A DNA stretch of 64,000 nucleotides from Winogradskyella sp. J14-2 (GTDB taxonomy: Bacteria > Bacteroidota > Bacteroidia > Flavobacteriales > Flavobacteriaceae): contig NZ_CP019388.1 of NCBI RefSeq assembly GCF_001971725.1, positions 3,180,501 to 3,244,500 of the forward strand, given 5' to 3'. The translations under genes and the position numbers were made by a program. The notes under the pieces were generated by a model. It searched no databases. It worked only from the letters and a program-made list of their open reading frames with translations, and had not been told where the DNA came from. Below are positions 1 to 9,356 of this stretch, piece after piece. Positions within the stretch are counted from its first letter, which is position 1. The number at the start of each line of letters is the position of its first letter.

Positions 1-559
1 TTCCGTTTGAAGAACAATAACCTGGTGCCGTTACTTCAAAGTTGTCAAACATGTTCCACTCATTATTGTCATTAGCCGTTCCTGTAAATCTAAATTGTGA
101 ATTAGAGGAGAAGGTATAACTACCAGTTGTAAGTGTAACCGTAAAACTATTTGATGCACCAGAACCATTATTATTAAAATCTCCGGGTTTAGTGAATGAT
201 CTAACTAATACCCATGAAGTTCCATCATAGTATTCTAAGTCAAAACCCTCGCCACTATCTACATTGGCAGACTTGTGGCAAAAAGAAACATCTACAGTAG
301 AATAGGGCGTTAAATCTATTGTGGGTGATGTCATATAGTTATTGCTGGTGTCATTATCTTTTGAGTAGATTGCGTTTGATCCAAAGCAATTCCAGCCAGA
401 GCCAATAGTTCCTGCATCAGTTCCACCATCGGTCCATCCTTGTAATCCCGTTTCAAAGTCATAAAAGGCAACTGTAGTCTGCCCGAAAGAAAATGAAACT
501 ATAAAAAACAGAAATAACGAGGAAATATACCTATTTAAGGTTTGCGTAATAGTTTTCAT
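1..559 (-). CDS. Secreted protein with MAM/jelly-roll-like N-terminal domain (C-terminus cut by window edge)
   Basis: Reading the minus strand from the ATG at 559 gives an open frame of 186 codons that runs off the left edge without a stop. The first ~25 residues (MKTITQTLNRYI, then a hydrophobic run ending FSFGQ) look like a Sec signal peptide. The mature start (AFYDFETGLQGWTDGG) and the later WNMFDNFEV resemble the jelly-roll or MAM-like domains that follow proteases in secreted Bacteroidota proteins. Its neighbour at 757-5982 is a T9SS-exported carboxypeptidase on the same strand, and both genes share a 37-bp upstream element, so co-regulated secretion is likely. The catalytic part, if any, lies outside the window, so no enzyme function can be given. 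Confidence 0.8.
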   Translation of the reverse strand, partial: MKTITQTLNRYISSLFLFFIVSFSFGQTTVAFYDFETGLQGWTDGGTDAGTIGSGWNCFGSNAIYSKDNDTSNNYMTSPTIDLTPYSTVDVSFCHKSANVDSGEGFDLEYYDGTSWVLVRSFTKPGDFNNNGSGASNSFTVTLTTGSYTFSSNSQFRFTGTANDNNEWNMFDNFEVTAPGYCSSNG

Positions 560-614
560 AAGCGGTTAAGTTTAGTTTGGGACTAAAATTATGCTTCAAA
601 CATATAATATTATT

Positions 615-651
615 CCATAAAAAGCAAAAAAATTCGACGAAATGCACATTT
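615..651 (-). promoter_or_regulatory. Upstream element copy A, with a promoter-like sequence next to it
   Basis: A 37-bp stretch 56 bp upstream of the ATG at 559 matches 6044-6080 at 31 of 37 positions without gaps. Read on the minus strand, it contains TTTTTTTGC; 20 bp further downstream lies TATGTTTG, a perfect match to the Bacteroidota -7 core TAnnTTTG. The element therefore appears to cover the -33 region and sequence upstream of it. Confidence 0.5.
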
Positions 652-706
652 ACTAAAGAATTTATAGAGAATAATACCCGAAAACCAAAAGGTTAATTCT
701 CTAAAT

Positions 707-736
707 AAAAAAGCCGAAGAGCATGCTCTTCGGCTT
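707..736 (-). terminator. Intrinsic terminator of the carboxypeptidase gene
   Basis: A perfect 26-bp palindrome (711-736, core GAAGAGCATGCTCTTC) lies 20 bp beyond the stop of the minus-strand gene that ends at 757. It is flanked at 707-712 by A residues, which become a U tract in the minus-strand transcript. Confidence 0.85.
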
Positions 737-756
737 TAGCTATAAATGAATTTAGA

Positions 757-3700
757 TTATTTTACAATTACTTTTTTTGTGATACTTAAAACCTGATCCG
801 AAACTCTTACTAAGTATACGCCAGTGCTAAAGTCTGATGTATTTATTTTATTAATTGTGCTTCCAGCTTTAAATTCGCTATTGTGAACGTGCCTGCCTTG
901 AATATCGTATACAACTACTTCTGTATCGTATTCTAATAGTCCTTTTACTACAATCTGTTCATTGTTATGTTCACTATATACTTGTAATATGTCTAAGTTA
1001 GAGTCGTTATTTGATAATGTTTGTACATCAAACCTTAAATAAAATCTTCCGGTATCAGAGATGCTAGATGATGGTGTAAAAGTATAATCTGACGTATTAA
1101 GTAGCGTAAAAGTGTTTAAAACAACATCCTCTAGGTATACATCTGTACTTATGCTTGTGTTATTAAAGCTTATGGTTACTTGTTGTCCTTCTGGGACGTT
1201 GACACCAAGAGGTATTACAGTTGTATCGTTGAGGTCATTGAAGTTTATGGCTTGTATAGCCATGTCTCTACCAGCATTATCACTTACCAAGTGCGAATAA
1301 ATTGCAAAATCTGAAGGTGCTCCGTCAAAATGACTTGCATCATAACCAACATCAATTCCCAGCGATGCGTTGTCTGTAATATAAAGATCTGTACTAAAAC
1401 TTTCAGCATCTGAGCTTAAAACAATTGTTCCAAACTCTGTTGGATTATTACTTCTTCCAGAAATAAAGTCATCAGAAGAACCCGATCTTCTCATTGATGG
1501 CAAGAAATTAACCGTACCACCACCATCTTTAGATGATACAAAGAAACCTTGTCCTGGTGCTATCAATGTATTTGGGTTTGCAAGCGCGTATGCTAAATTA
1601 AAAATCGTCCAATAACTGCCGTTGGAATTATCTGCATCATAACCATATACTGCAGCACTTTGAGTATCGAATTCTGATAAGTTATCGGTTAAAAAATCAT
1701 CTAAACTTATATACGATGGATAAGGGTTACCGATTAAATTCCAAATTTCAAAAGCAGAACCCGTTTTTTCAATAGGTATGCTGAGGTTTCCTGTAGTTAC
1801 AGATCCTGTGAAAGTAAATGTTCCGTTATCAGTTGATGCTGTTCTGTATCCTTTACCAGCTTGTAATGTACTTACTTCGGTTGAAGCATAGGTTAGATAA
1901 TCGCTCGTAGATTTATCAAAAGGCCCAAATAAATAGAGTGTTTCGCCAGTATTGGACAAAATATTGGCGTTATTAGCTCTGAAGTTAACAAAACTTTCGC
2001 CACTAAAAGGTGGAGAGATTAAGTCATTTCTATTAGCACTAGAGTTTACATGTCTATTGTACTTGAGGTTAGCTGTAGCGTTTCCGGTTAAAATTAAACT
2101 AGAAAACTCGTTGGAGTCAGAGTTCATTATAAAATCACCATTATTAACAATACTTCCGTTGACAGTTATGGTGTTTTCTTTGCTAATATTTAGTGTTGCA
2201 CCTGTTGCAACATTGATATTATTAACTGAAATATCTGCATTGGTATTATAAGTGCCATTTAAAACCATAACATCTTCTGAACTAGTTACACCAGAAGGTG
2301 CATTTGGTGTCCATGTATTATTTTGAAATAATAAACCATTGAATAAATATATCTTGTAGTCTTCTACTTCGCCATACTGAAAGGTTTCGCAAGATGTAGG
2401 TACGTCATTAAATTTTAAAGCTACTCTCATTATTGTTGCACCATTTGATATGTTGGCTGGTATTGCTACGTTTCCTGATACAGAATTACCTCCTGTTACA
2501 GGGTTTCTTGTATATACTTGTTCGCCAGGGTCTGTAAAATCTCCATCTCTGTTATAATCTATCCAAGCAGCATAACCTACTGCATTATTTGTACCAACGT
2601 TGTACTCTGGTGTTATTGTTAGTGTATACGTTGTACTTTTTGATACCATTGTAGACACCGACGTAAAATCTGAGTATAATTGCGCATTGGAGGTGTTATT
2701 TATTGTGTTAAACATAACACCACCTATGCCTAAAAATAAGTTGGTATCTGTAGCTTGAGAATCGCAATAGTTAGTTGGTAATTCTGTGATGCTTATTTGG
2801 TCTATTGCAATATCACTACTCCAGCCGTTGCCTGTTGTAGCGGAAAACCTAAACTTTACCACAGCGTCACCGTAGCTGCTTAAATCGAAACTTTCAAGTT
2901 TCCATATTTCTTCACTCCCTCCTGTTTGAGAAAATAGATTATTCCAGCTTATGCCATCATCTAAAGAAATATCGAGTTCTAAGGTACCAAGATCACTACC
3001 GAACATATGATAATTAAATGTAAATATACCATTGGTAATATTAGCTAGGTTAAAGCAAGGACTAATAAGAATAACATTGGCATTAGACCCTAGGCCAGCA
3101 GTAGATGCTTCAGTATAAAGGTAGTTCCCTCCACCAGTTATGTCATCTTGTGGTCCTGTATTGTTGGACTGTGTTCCGTTGGAGTTTAAACTCCAATTTC
3201 CATCGTCACCAGAGGCTTGTGTCCACTCTCCCAAATCGGTATCAAACGTTTCTGTATATGGGAATGAGTTTACCAAAGTACCTGTACATGTTATTTCTTC
3301 TAATGTTGTAAATTGAATTGAGCTACTGTATACAGATGTTGATGAGGTACATCTGCTTCTTACTTGAACTTCATATTCTGTTAATTCGGTTAATCCGTTT
3401 ATTGTATACGATTCTTGAGGGATGTCTGTTATTTCGTTCCAGATAGATGTTCCTGTTTCTCGGTATCTTAAATCATAAGTTGCTGACGGTATATCGTCCC
3501 ATACAATGCTGGCACTTGTATCTAATACAGTATCTGTGCTAAGGTTATTAGGTACAGTTGTAGCACAGGGTATGGTAATACTTATAATTTTAAAATCATC
3601 TATAAAGAAACCATCATTAGTTGTGGTGTAGCTTTCATTTACATTTAGGGCGTCTGTTCTAAATCTAAATCTAATTTTAACATTATTAGAGTTTAATAAT

Positions 3701-5982
3701 GAAGCATAATTATTGTCTATTGTTATTTCCTCCATCACCCAGTTATCCATTCTATCACCATCGTAAATTTGACCGTTACTATTAGCCTGAAAATTGGCAT
3801 AGGTACTGCTTTTATTATCGTGGCTTGTTGTGGCACTTGTGGCATTTGGTTTAGTATAATTCCCTTTTAGAGAAATCCAATTAGATCCACCATCTGGTGA
3901 GCCTAAAACTTCTACATAATCATAGTTTCTTTCAATATCCCATTTAGTATAGAATTGAATTTTAACTTCTGTAGCGTTTGAAAAATCAAAGTTACCAGTT
4001 GTTGTTAAAGTTTTGTTTGCATTATTAGAATAGGTGCCTGTATTTATTGATGTACTACCTGAGAAAGCATCTGAAGTTGTTGTTGTCCAGCCACCACTCT
4101 GTGTCCAACCAGTTAAACCGTCTGTATCAGGGCTGTTGCTAAACAAAATAGTAGGCTGGTAGTATTTTTCATAATTTACTTCGTAGATAATACCATCGTC
4201 ATTAGAAAACTGCACTTTGTACTCAATTTTATCGTTAGGATTTATAGATGGGTCTAAGACTAATGAGGCTGATACGTTTCTTTGATTTTGATTGCTGTTC
4301 CCAGTTGTGTTAATAGGTATTCCTGTTTGTGTTGGAGGTGAAGTAATACTAACTATATTAGACGATATAGGTGTTACCGTTACTGTAAAGCCGCTTTGAG
4401 TTTGTCCAATACGCTCTATACCAAAATCTAAATTTGAATTTAGGCTTGTAATATTACTTTGTGTTAAGTCGTGCAGTTTGGCATATTTACCACCATAGTA
4501 TGCTGTGGCTAGAGAAATTCTCATAGACCTTTTAGCTATAGGTACTATTGAAGAAATAGAAGGCCAGAAACCTTCGCCACCATGCTCTGGTGTAGTAGCA
4601 ATTATGGCTTGGTTTAATCCTGTTGAATTGTTGTTGTCAGGATCTCCACCCATCATCCAATCATCTGGCAAACCATTAGACTCGTAAAAGATCGTTGCCC
4701 CATAAAGGTACCTGTTATATCTGGTCATTTCTTCATGCCATCTATAATATTCATCTTCTCTACCCGTATTATTATTAGGGTCACCACCATAAGGGTGTGG
4801 CACTGAATTGGCAAATGAATGGTTCCATACAGCAGATTTAAAACTTCTACTAGATATAAAATCTACCATAATCTGCGTTTCTGGCTCAGATTCTGGGCCT
4901 GGACCTCTATAGGTACCACTAGAACTTGTTCCAGAAGAGCCGATATTGTTTAATCCCCAATAATAATCGAAGTTTCTGTTTAAATCTACACCTCTGTTTG
5001 GGTCTATTGTCCCGTTTGACAATGGTCTTAAGTTTTTACGCTGCATCCCTCCACCATTTGGATTGGTAACTTCGTTATATCGCAGCCCATCTGGGTTAAC
5101 AACTGGTACAAAATACAATTCGTTGTTATCTACTAATTCTTTAATAGCGGGATCTGTATTATAGTTTTCTATTATATACCACATAAAATAGATGTTATTC
5201 ATAAGAGCACTCAATTCTCTAGAATGTATCATTGAGGTATATAATATTTGAGGTTTTGTACCCTCTGGTGTAGTACTCTCATTTCCGGTAATACGAACGT
5301 AATATATGGTCTGAGGATTCCATCTTACCGAACCAGTACCAGAGTAAGTTGAGGGCCCATTGTTATGTTGGTTAACAAAGTTATTGTTAGGATTACCCCA
5401 TGTTTTTTGTCCAGAAGAAGATGCATCGGTTTTTGGTGAAACAATATCTAGTCCATTGCTTTGCGAATAACTACGCATAGCATCGAGTTGCGCCTCCATT
5501 TGGCTTACTGTAAGACAACCTCCCATGGTTAAAGTATTTACATTAGGGAAGTTTTGAGGCTCTATAAAATTAATCTCGTCTTCACCAGAATACTGTATAA
5601 TATTGTCTATAACAATATTAGAAACTGATGATTTTTCTGTTATAATCTCTTTAGACTTGCCGTCTGTATGTTTATGCTGATGTTTTATGTGCGGACCGCC
5701 TTCTTTAGCTCTCTTTTTATAAAATGACGATACATCGTCTATTAAAGTTATAAATGATATACCATCTTGCGCTAATAAATTAACTTCGCCCTGGGATAAC
5801 TCGAGGATTAATTCGTTATGCTCATGATGTGCGCCACAGCTTAAATCAATACCATTTGAAGCAATTGTATTTATGGTGTGTTGATCTGGGTTTAAGATTT
5901 TTATTCTTGTATAGTTTTCTTGAGCGTAAGCGCTAAATACTACAAAGAACAATAGTGAGATAAAGTAGGTAGTTTTTCTCAT
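757..5982 (-). CDS. Secreted M14 zinc carboxypeptidase with FN3, GEVED and T9SS type A sorting domains
   Basis: A 1741-residue exported peptidase. Residues 1-20 form a signal peptide ending AYAQ. The M14 catalytic domain runs from about 150 to 500: HSRE near 250 supplies the HxxE zinc pair, DLNRNFD near 333 carries the substrate-binding Asn-Arg, WNHSF near 382 fits the third zinc histidine, and PEHGGEGFWP near 465 is in the place of the catalytic Glu. Next come a jelly-roll segment, an FN3 domain (~809-900), another MAM-like segment, a GEVED domain (CETFQYGEVEDYKIYL, ~1205), and from ~1670 a T9SS type A C-terminal domain ending STGVYLVRVSDQVLSITKK. Together these predict export by T9SS and cell-surface attachment or release, with a role in digesting extracellular protein. 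It is monocistronic, with its own terminator at 707-736. Family assignment is firm; the preferred peptide is unknown. Confidence 0.93.
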   Translation of the reverse strand: MRKTTYFISLLFFVVFSAYAQENYTRIKILNPDQHTINTIASNGIDLSCGAHHEHNELILELSQGEVNLLAQDGISFITLIDDVSSFYKKRAKEGGPHIKHQHKHTDGKSKEIITEKSSVSNIVIDNIIQYSGEDEINFIEPQNFPNVNTLTMGGCLTVSQMEAQLDAMRSYSQSNGLDIVSPKTDASSSGQKTWGNPNNNFVNQHNNGPSTYSGTGSVRWNPQTIYYVRITGNESTTPEGTKPQILYTSMIHSRELSALMNNIYFMWYIIENYNTDPAIKELVDNNELYFVPVVNPDGLRYNEVTNPNGGGMQRKNLRPLSNGTIDPNRGVDLNRNFDYYWGLNNIGSSGTSSSGTYRGPGPESEPETQIMVDFISSRSFKSAVWNHSFANSVPHPYGGDPNNNTGREDEYYRWHEEMTRYNRYLYGATIFYESNGLPDDWMMGGDPDNNNSTGLNQAIIATTPEHGGEGFWPSISSIVPIAKRSMRISLATAYYGGKYAKLHDLTQSNITSLNSNLDFGIERIGQTQSGFTVTVTPISSNIVSITSPPTQTGIPINTTGNSNQNQRNVSASLVLDPSINPNDKIEYKVQFSNDDGIIYEVNYEKYYQPTILFSNSPDTDGLTGWTQSGGWTTTTSDAFSGSTSINTGTYSNNANKTLTTTGNFDFSNATEVKIQFYTKWDIERNYDYVEVLGSPDGGSNWISLKGNYTKPNATSATTSHDNKSSTYANFQANSNGQIYDGDRMDNWVMEEITIDNNYASLLNSNNVKIRFRFRTDALNVNESYTTTNDGFFIDDFKIISITIPCATTVPNNLSTDTVLDTSASIVWDDIPSATYDLRYRETGTSIWNEITDIPQESYTINGLTELTEYEVQVRSRCTSSTSVYSSSIQFTTLEEITCTGTLVNSFPYTETFDTDLGEWTQASGDDGNWSLNSNGTQSNNTGPQDDITGGGNYLYTEASTAGLGSNANVILISPCFNLANITNGIFTFNYHMFGSDLGTLELDISLDDGISWNNLFSQTGGSEEIWKLESFDLSSYGDAVVKFRFSATTGNGWSSDIAIDQISITELPTNYCDSQATDTNLFLGIGGVMFNTINNTSNAQLYSDFTSVSTMVSKSTTYTLTITPEYNVGTNNAVGYAAWIDYNRDGDFTDPGEQVYTRNPVTGGNSVSGNVAIPANISNGATIMRVALKFNDVPTSCETFQYGEVEDYKIYLFNGLLFQNNTWTPNAPSGVTSSEDVMVLNGTYNTNADISVNNINVATGATLNISKENTITVNGSIVNNGDFIMNSDSNEFSSLILTGNATANLKYNRHVNSSANRNDLISPPFSGESFVNFRANNANILSNTGETLYLFGPFDKSTSDYLTYASTEVSTLQAGKGYRTASTDNGTFTFTGSVTTGNLSIPIEKTGSAFEIWNLIGNPYPSYISLDDFLTDNLSEFDTQSAAVYGYDADNSNGSYWTIFNLAYALANPNTLIAPGQGFFVSSKDGGGTVNFLPSMRRSGSSDDFISGRSNNPTEFGTIVLSSDAESFSTDLYITDNASLGIDVGYDASHFDGAPSDFAIYSHLVSDNAGRDMAIQAINFNDLNDTTVIPLGVNVPEGQQVTISFNNTSISTDVYLEDVVLNTFTLLNTSDYTFTPSSSISDTGRFYLRFDVQTLSNNDSNLDILQVYSEHNNEQIVVKGLLEYDTEVVVYDIQGRHVHNSEFKAGSTINKINTSDFSTGVYLVRVSDQVLSITKKVIVK

Positions 5983-6043
5983 TAGTTGGGGTTTTAATGA
6001 ATTTATTTCGGTTGCTAATATATATTTTTTATTTTAAAAAAAT

Positions 6044-6080
6044 CCACAAAACGCAAAAAAAATCGATAAAATGCATATTT
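6044..6080 (-). promoter_or_regulatory. Upstream element copy B; the only feature seen in the 5983-6313 gap
   Basis: Second copy of the 37-bp element found at 615-651 (six mismatches, no gap), 62 bp upstream of the carboxypeptidase ATG and in the same orientation to its gene. The rest of the 331-bp gap between the divergent carboxypeptidase and regulator genes is AT-rich with no further convincing signal; the regulator's own promoter was not recognised. Confidence 0.5.
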
Positions 6081-6313
6081 GCTTTTTTTTAAGTTCAACA
6101 TTTGGATTTCAAAAGAGCTAAATCTCAAAGTAAACAAGCTTGTTTAATTACTATAATTAGGTTTATTTTTGGTTGATCGATAACATTACGCGTTTTATTT
6201 TATTAAGTAAGGTCTAACAAGTAAATTTACCTGTACATTACCAATTGTTTTAATAAAGTAGATTATTTTAATTTATGTGCAGTATTAATCAACACAAACC
6301 TCGAGTAGCTGAG

Positions 6314-9106
6314 ATGAAAAAAATACCATTAACATTATACTTCACCTTTCTTTTCACTTTAGTCTGCTATTGTCAATTTTCACCAAATATTTATAATTAC
6401 TCAATAGCAGAATACAAGGCTAGTAACCAAAATTGGGATTTGTGTAGGGCAAAAGACGGAAAAGTTTACGTAGCAAATAATATAGGTCTGCTAGAGTATG
6501 ACGGTTTAGACTGGAAGTTATTTCAGCTACCAAACAAAACCACTGTTAGGTCTGTTTTAACGCACAAAAACCTCATTTTTACGGGTTCTTTTGAGGAGTT
6601 TGGCTACTGGTATGAGAATGATTATGGCAAATTAGTCTACCAATCTCTAAGCGACTTAATAAAACCCCAGATTTCTGCCAATGAGGAAATTTGGCAAATA
6701 ATAAACTATGACGAGAAAATTATATTTAGGTCGTTTTCGAGTATATACATATATGATTTTAAAAACGTTTATAGAATTCAACCAAGCTCTGCTGTAATAT
6801 CCTTAAATTTAGTAGACGGTGACTTATTGCTCTCTACGTTAAACACTGGTATATATCGATTACAAGATAAAAGCCTAATACCTTTTTTTTATGATGAAGC
6901 TCTTAAAGACACTAAAATAATCTCTATAGTAAAAAAAGAAGATCAGTATTTAATTTTAACATCGCTTAAAGGAAGCTTTTATTTACGTTCTAACAAATTA
7001 CAGCCTACAGATTATGCTTTTAACGAGGAAATAAAGCAACATCAATTAAATAAATTTTCTAAGCTAGAAAATGGCGATATGGTTTTTGGAACCATAAAAG
7101 ATGGTGTCTATATAGCTAATAGTAAGGGAGAAATTAAATTTCATATTAGTAAGGAAAATGGTCTTGCAAACAATACAATATTGGGTCAGTTTTTAGATCA
7201 AAAAGATAATTTATGGCTAGGACTAGATAACGGAATAGCAAGTATAGACCTGGACAACACGAGCTATTTTTTTAACGATATATCTGGTAAACTCGGAGCG
7301 GTATACGATATTGTAAGGCACGAAGGGCTGCTATATATCGGTACAAATACAGGCCTATTTTTCTTGGATGATAACAACAACTTAAATTTTATAGATGGTT
7401 CCCAAGGTCAGGTATGGGATTTAAAAATTATTGACAATAATCTATTTTGTGGACATAACGAGGGTACTTTTTTAGTCAATAAAAGTGAAATAAAAAAGAT
7501 CTCAGATTTTACAGGCGGCTGGACTATACAAAAAGTACCAGAGCACGATAATTTATACATACAAGGAACTTATGCTGGCTTGGTAAAGTTTCAACAAAAA
7601 AATGGCAAGTGGGAAACTAAACATATGGGTAAAACCACAATTCCTTCAAGATTTTTAGTTTTTGAAAATCCATATACAGCATGGGTTGCACATGCTTATA
7701 AAGGCGTTTACAAAGTTAATTTTAACAAATCTTATGATACAATAACCAAAGTTACTAATTACGGATTTAGAGGTTTAGACTCTGAGTATAATACCAGAGT
7801 ATATAACATAAGAAATGATATTGTTTTTAAAACTAATAATGGATGGCAAAAATACGAACCTTTACTAGACTCTATTGTTCCATTTAATTTATTAAACAAA
7901 AAGTTTGGTAAACATTCTTACATAATATCTGAGCAATCAATGAGTCCTATTGTGCTAAAAGATAAAAAAGGAGTAATAAGGTTTAAGTATATTAACAATG
8001 ACAGTGTTGAAACAAAAATAAACAACAAACTAATAAAGAAAAGGTATATAGTAGATTACGAACATGTATCTAAAATTGACGACGCTCTTTATGCTTTAAA
8101 TTTAGATAATGGTTTTATGCTCATTGACGAGACATTTAAAGATAGTACTAGTGTTTTTAAGCCTAAAATAGAAACTATTAAGATTAATGGTGATAGAATA
8201 AAACTATCCTCAATAAAGGAGGATAGTACTTTAAAAATAAAATATAATCAAAGTATAAATTTAGAAATTTCTTCATCCAATTCTAATAACCATTTTTTTG
8301 AGTATAGTATACCTAGCCTAAGTAAAGGCTGGTTTAAAGTAGATAACAGAAATCTTGAGCTAAACAACATTAATCATGGATTATATAACATCTTACTAAG
8401 AACCATAGACGATTCCGGAAATACATCAGAAATAAAAACATTGCAACTAGATGTAAGCCCTCCTTGGTATAAAGGAACCATAGGTCTATTGCTATATGTA
8501 TTAGTATTATGTGCTTTAATTAGCTTATTCTATTATCTGCACCACAGAAAAATACAAAAAGAGCAGCGCTTAATGCGAGTTAAATACCAACGAGAACAGC
8601 ACAAGCTTTTACGTGAAAAAACCTTGGAGAACGAAAAACACATAGTGCAGCTAAAAAATGAATCACTACAAAATGAACTGAAAATAAAAAGCAAGCAACT
8701 AGCCAATAATGCAATGGCCTTAGTTAAGAAAAATGAAGTACTTCAGGATATTAAAAAAGAACTAGCTGTTAACAAAGAAGGTTTCAAGGATTATTACTCT
8801 TACAAAAAACTAATAAAAAAACTTAACAACTCTATTGAGCGTAAAGACGAATGGGAAGTCTTTGAAGAAAACTTCAACCAAGTACATGACGAGTTTTTTA
8901 CTAAGTTAAAAACACGTCATTCAGTTTTAACACCTAAAGATTTAAAAGTGTGTGCCTATATTAAAATGAATCTAGCAAATAAAGAGATTGCACCACTTAT
9001 GAATATTTCTGTTCGTGGTGTAGAGACGCACAGATACCGACTTAAAAAGAAATTAGATTTAGAAAATGACATTTCTTTGACAGATTATTTATTAAATATT
9101 AAATAA
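6314..9106 (+). CDS. Membrane-spanning one-component regulator of the PUL (beta-propeller/Y_Y_Y sensor, LuxR-type HTH)
   Basis: The ATG at 6314 is chosen over one 39 bp upstream because a signal peptide (MKKIPLTLYFTFLF...CYCQ) starts there; this gives 930 residues. Residues ~25-640 contain repeated propeller-like blades (NIGLLEYDGLDWKLF, DKDNLWLGLDNGIAS type). A Y_Y_Y-type domain (~640-720; FFEYSIPSLSKGWF) follows. One transmembrane helix (~730-752) comes next, then a basic coiled coil and a LuxR/GerE-type HTH at the C-terminus (LTPKDLKVCAYI, then NISVRGVETHRYRLKK). There is no histidine kinase, receiver or AraC domain, so it resembles SusR-like regulators rather than hybrid two-component sensors. 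By position, directly upstream of susC and co-oriented, it most likely senses an oligosaccharide in the periplasm and activates the locus. The ligand is unknown. Confidence 0.85.
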   Translation: MKKIPLTLYFTFLFTLVCYCQFSPNIYNYSIAEYKASNQNWDLCRAKDGKVYVANNIGLLEYDGLDWKLFQLPNKTTVRSVLTHKNLIFTGSFEEFGYWYENDYGKLVYQSLSDLIKPQISANEEIWQIINYDEKIIFRSFSSIYIYDFKNVYRIQPSSAVISLNLVDGDLLLSTLNTGIYRLQDKSLIPFFYDEALKDTKIISIVKKEDQYLILTSLKGSFYLRSNKLQPTDYAFNEEIKQHQLNKFSKLENGDMVFGTIKDGVYIANSKGEIKFHISKENGLANNTILGQFLDQKDNLWLGLDNGIASIDLDNTSYFFNDISGKLGAVYDIVRHEGLLYIGTNTGLFFLDDNNNLNFIDGSQGQVWDLKIIDNNLFCGHNEGTFLVNKSEIKKISDFTGGWTIQKVPEHDNLYIQGTYAGLVKFQQKNGKWETKHMGKTTIPSRFLVFENPYTAWVAHAYKGVYKVNFNKSYDTITKVTNYGFRGLDSEYNTRVYNIRNDIVFKTNNGWQKYEPLLDSIVPFNLLNKKFGKHSYIISEQSMSPIVLKDKKGVIRFKYINNDSVETKINNKLIKKRYIVDYEHVSKIDDALYALNLDNGFMLIDETFKDSTSVFKPKIETIKINGDRIKLSSIKEDSTLKIKYNQSINLEISSSNSNNHFFEYSIPSLSKGWFKVDNRNLELNNINHGLYNILLRTIDDSGNTSEIKTLQLDVSPPWYKGTIGLLLYVLVLCALISLFYYLHHRKIQKEQRLMRVKYQREQHKLLREKTLENEKHIVQLKNESLQNELKIKSKQLANNAMALVKKNEVLQDIKKELAVNKEGFKDYYSYKKLIKKLNNSIERKDEWEVFEENFNQVHDEFFTKLKTRHSVLTPKDLKVCAYIKMNLANKEIAPLMNISVRGVETHRYRLKKKLDLENDISLTDYLLNIK

Positions 9107-9139
9107 GAACTACTCAAAGTTGTTAATATCATATTTTTT

Positions 9140-9214
9140 ACTACGTCATTACTACGTCACTTTGTTAAAATATTAAGATTTTACAACGTTTTCGTTTATA
9201 TTTAAACTACGTCA
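9140..9214 (+). promoter_or_regulatory. Three direct repeats ACTACGTCA upstream of susC: candidate operator
   Basis: ACTACGTCA occurs at 9140-9148, 9151-9159 and 9206-9214, all in the same orientation. Start-to-start spacings are 11 and 55 bp, multiples of 11, so the sites face nearly the same side of the helix. The shorter core CTACGT recurs at 9282-9287 next to the promoter-like sequence. The sites lie between the regulator gene and susC, a natural place for activator binding. Confidence 0.55.
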
Positions 9215-9286
9215 AAATCAGATTTTAAGGGCATTCATACGTTTTTAATATTTCTTGGCGTAATTAAAATGTAAACAACACCTACG

Positions 9287-9314
9287 TTGTGTAAAGGTTA
9301 AGATTTTAACTTTA
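9287..9314 (+). promoter_or_regulatory. Probable susC promoter
   Basis: TTG at 9287-9289 is followed after 17 bp by TAACTTTA at 9307-9314, which matches the Bacteroidota -7 consensus TAnnTTTG at all but the last base. It lies 42 bp upstream of the susC start, downstream of the ACTACGTCA repeats. Confidence 0.5.
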
Positions 9315-9356
9315 TGATTAGAAAAAATCTAACTATTACAATCTAAATGTTAATGT

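Noticed and set aside
9140..9214. Short CRISPR-like array
   Set aside because: Repeats are 9 bp with irregular gaps, no spacer-sized units and no cas genes; they fit an operator.
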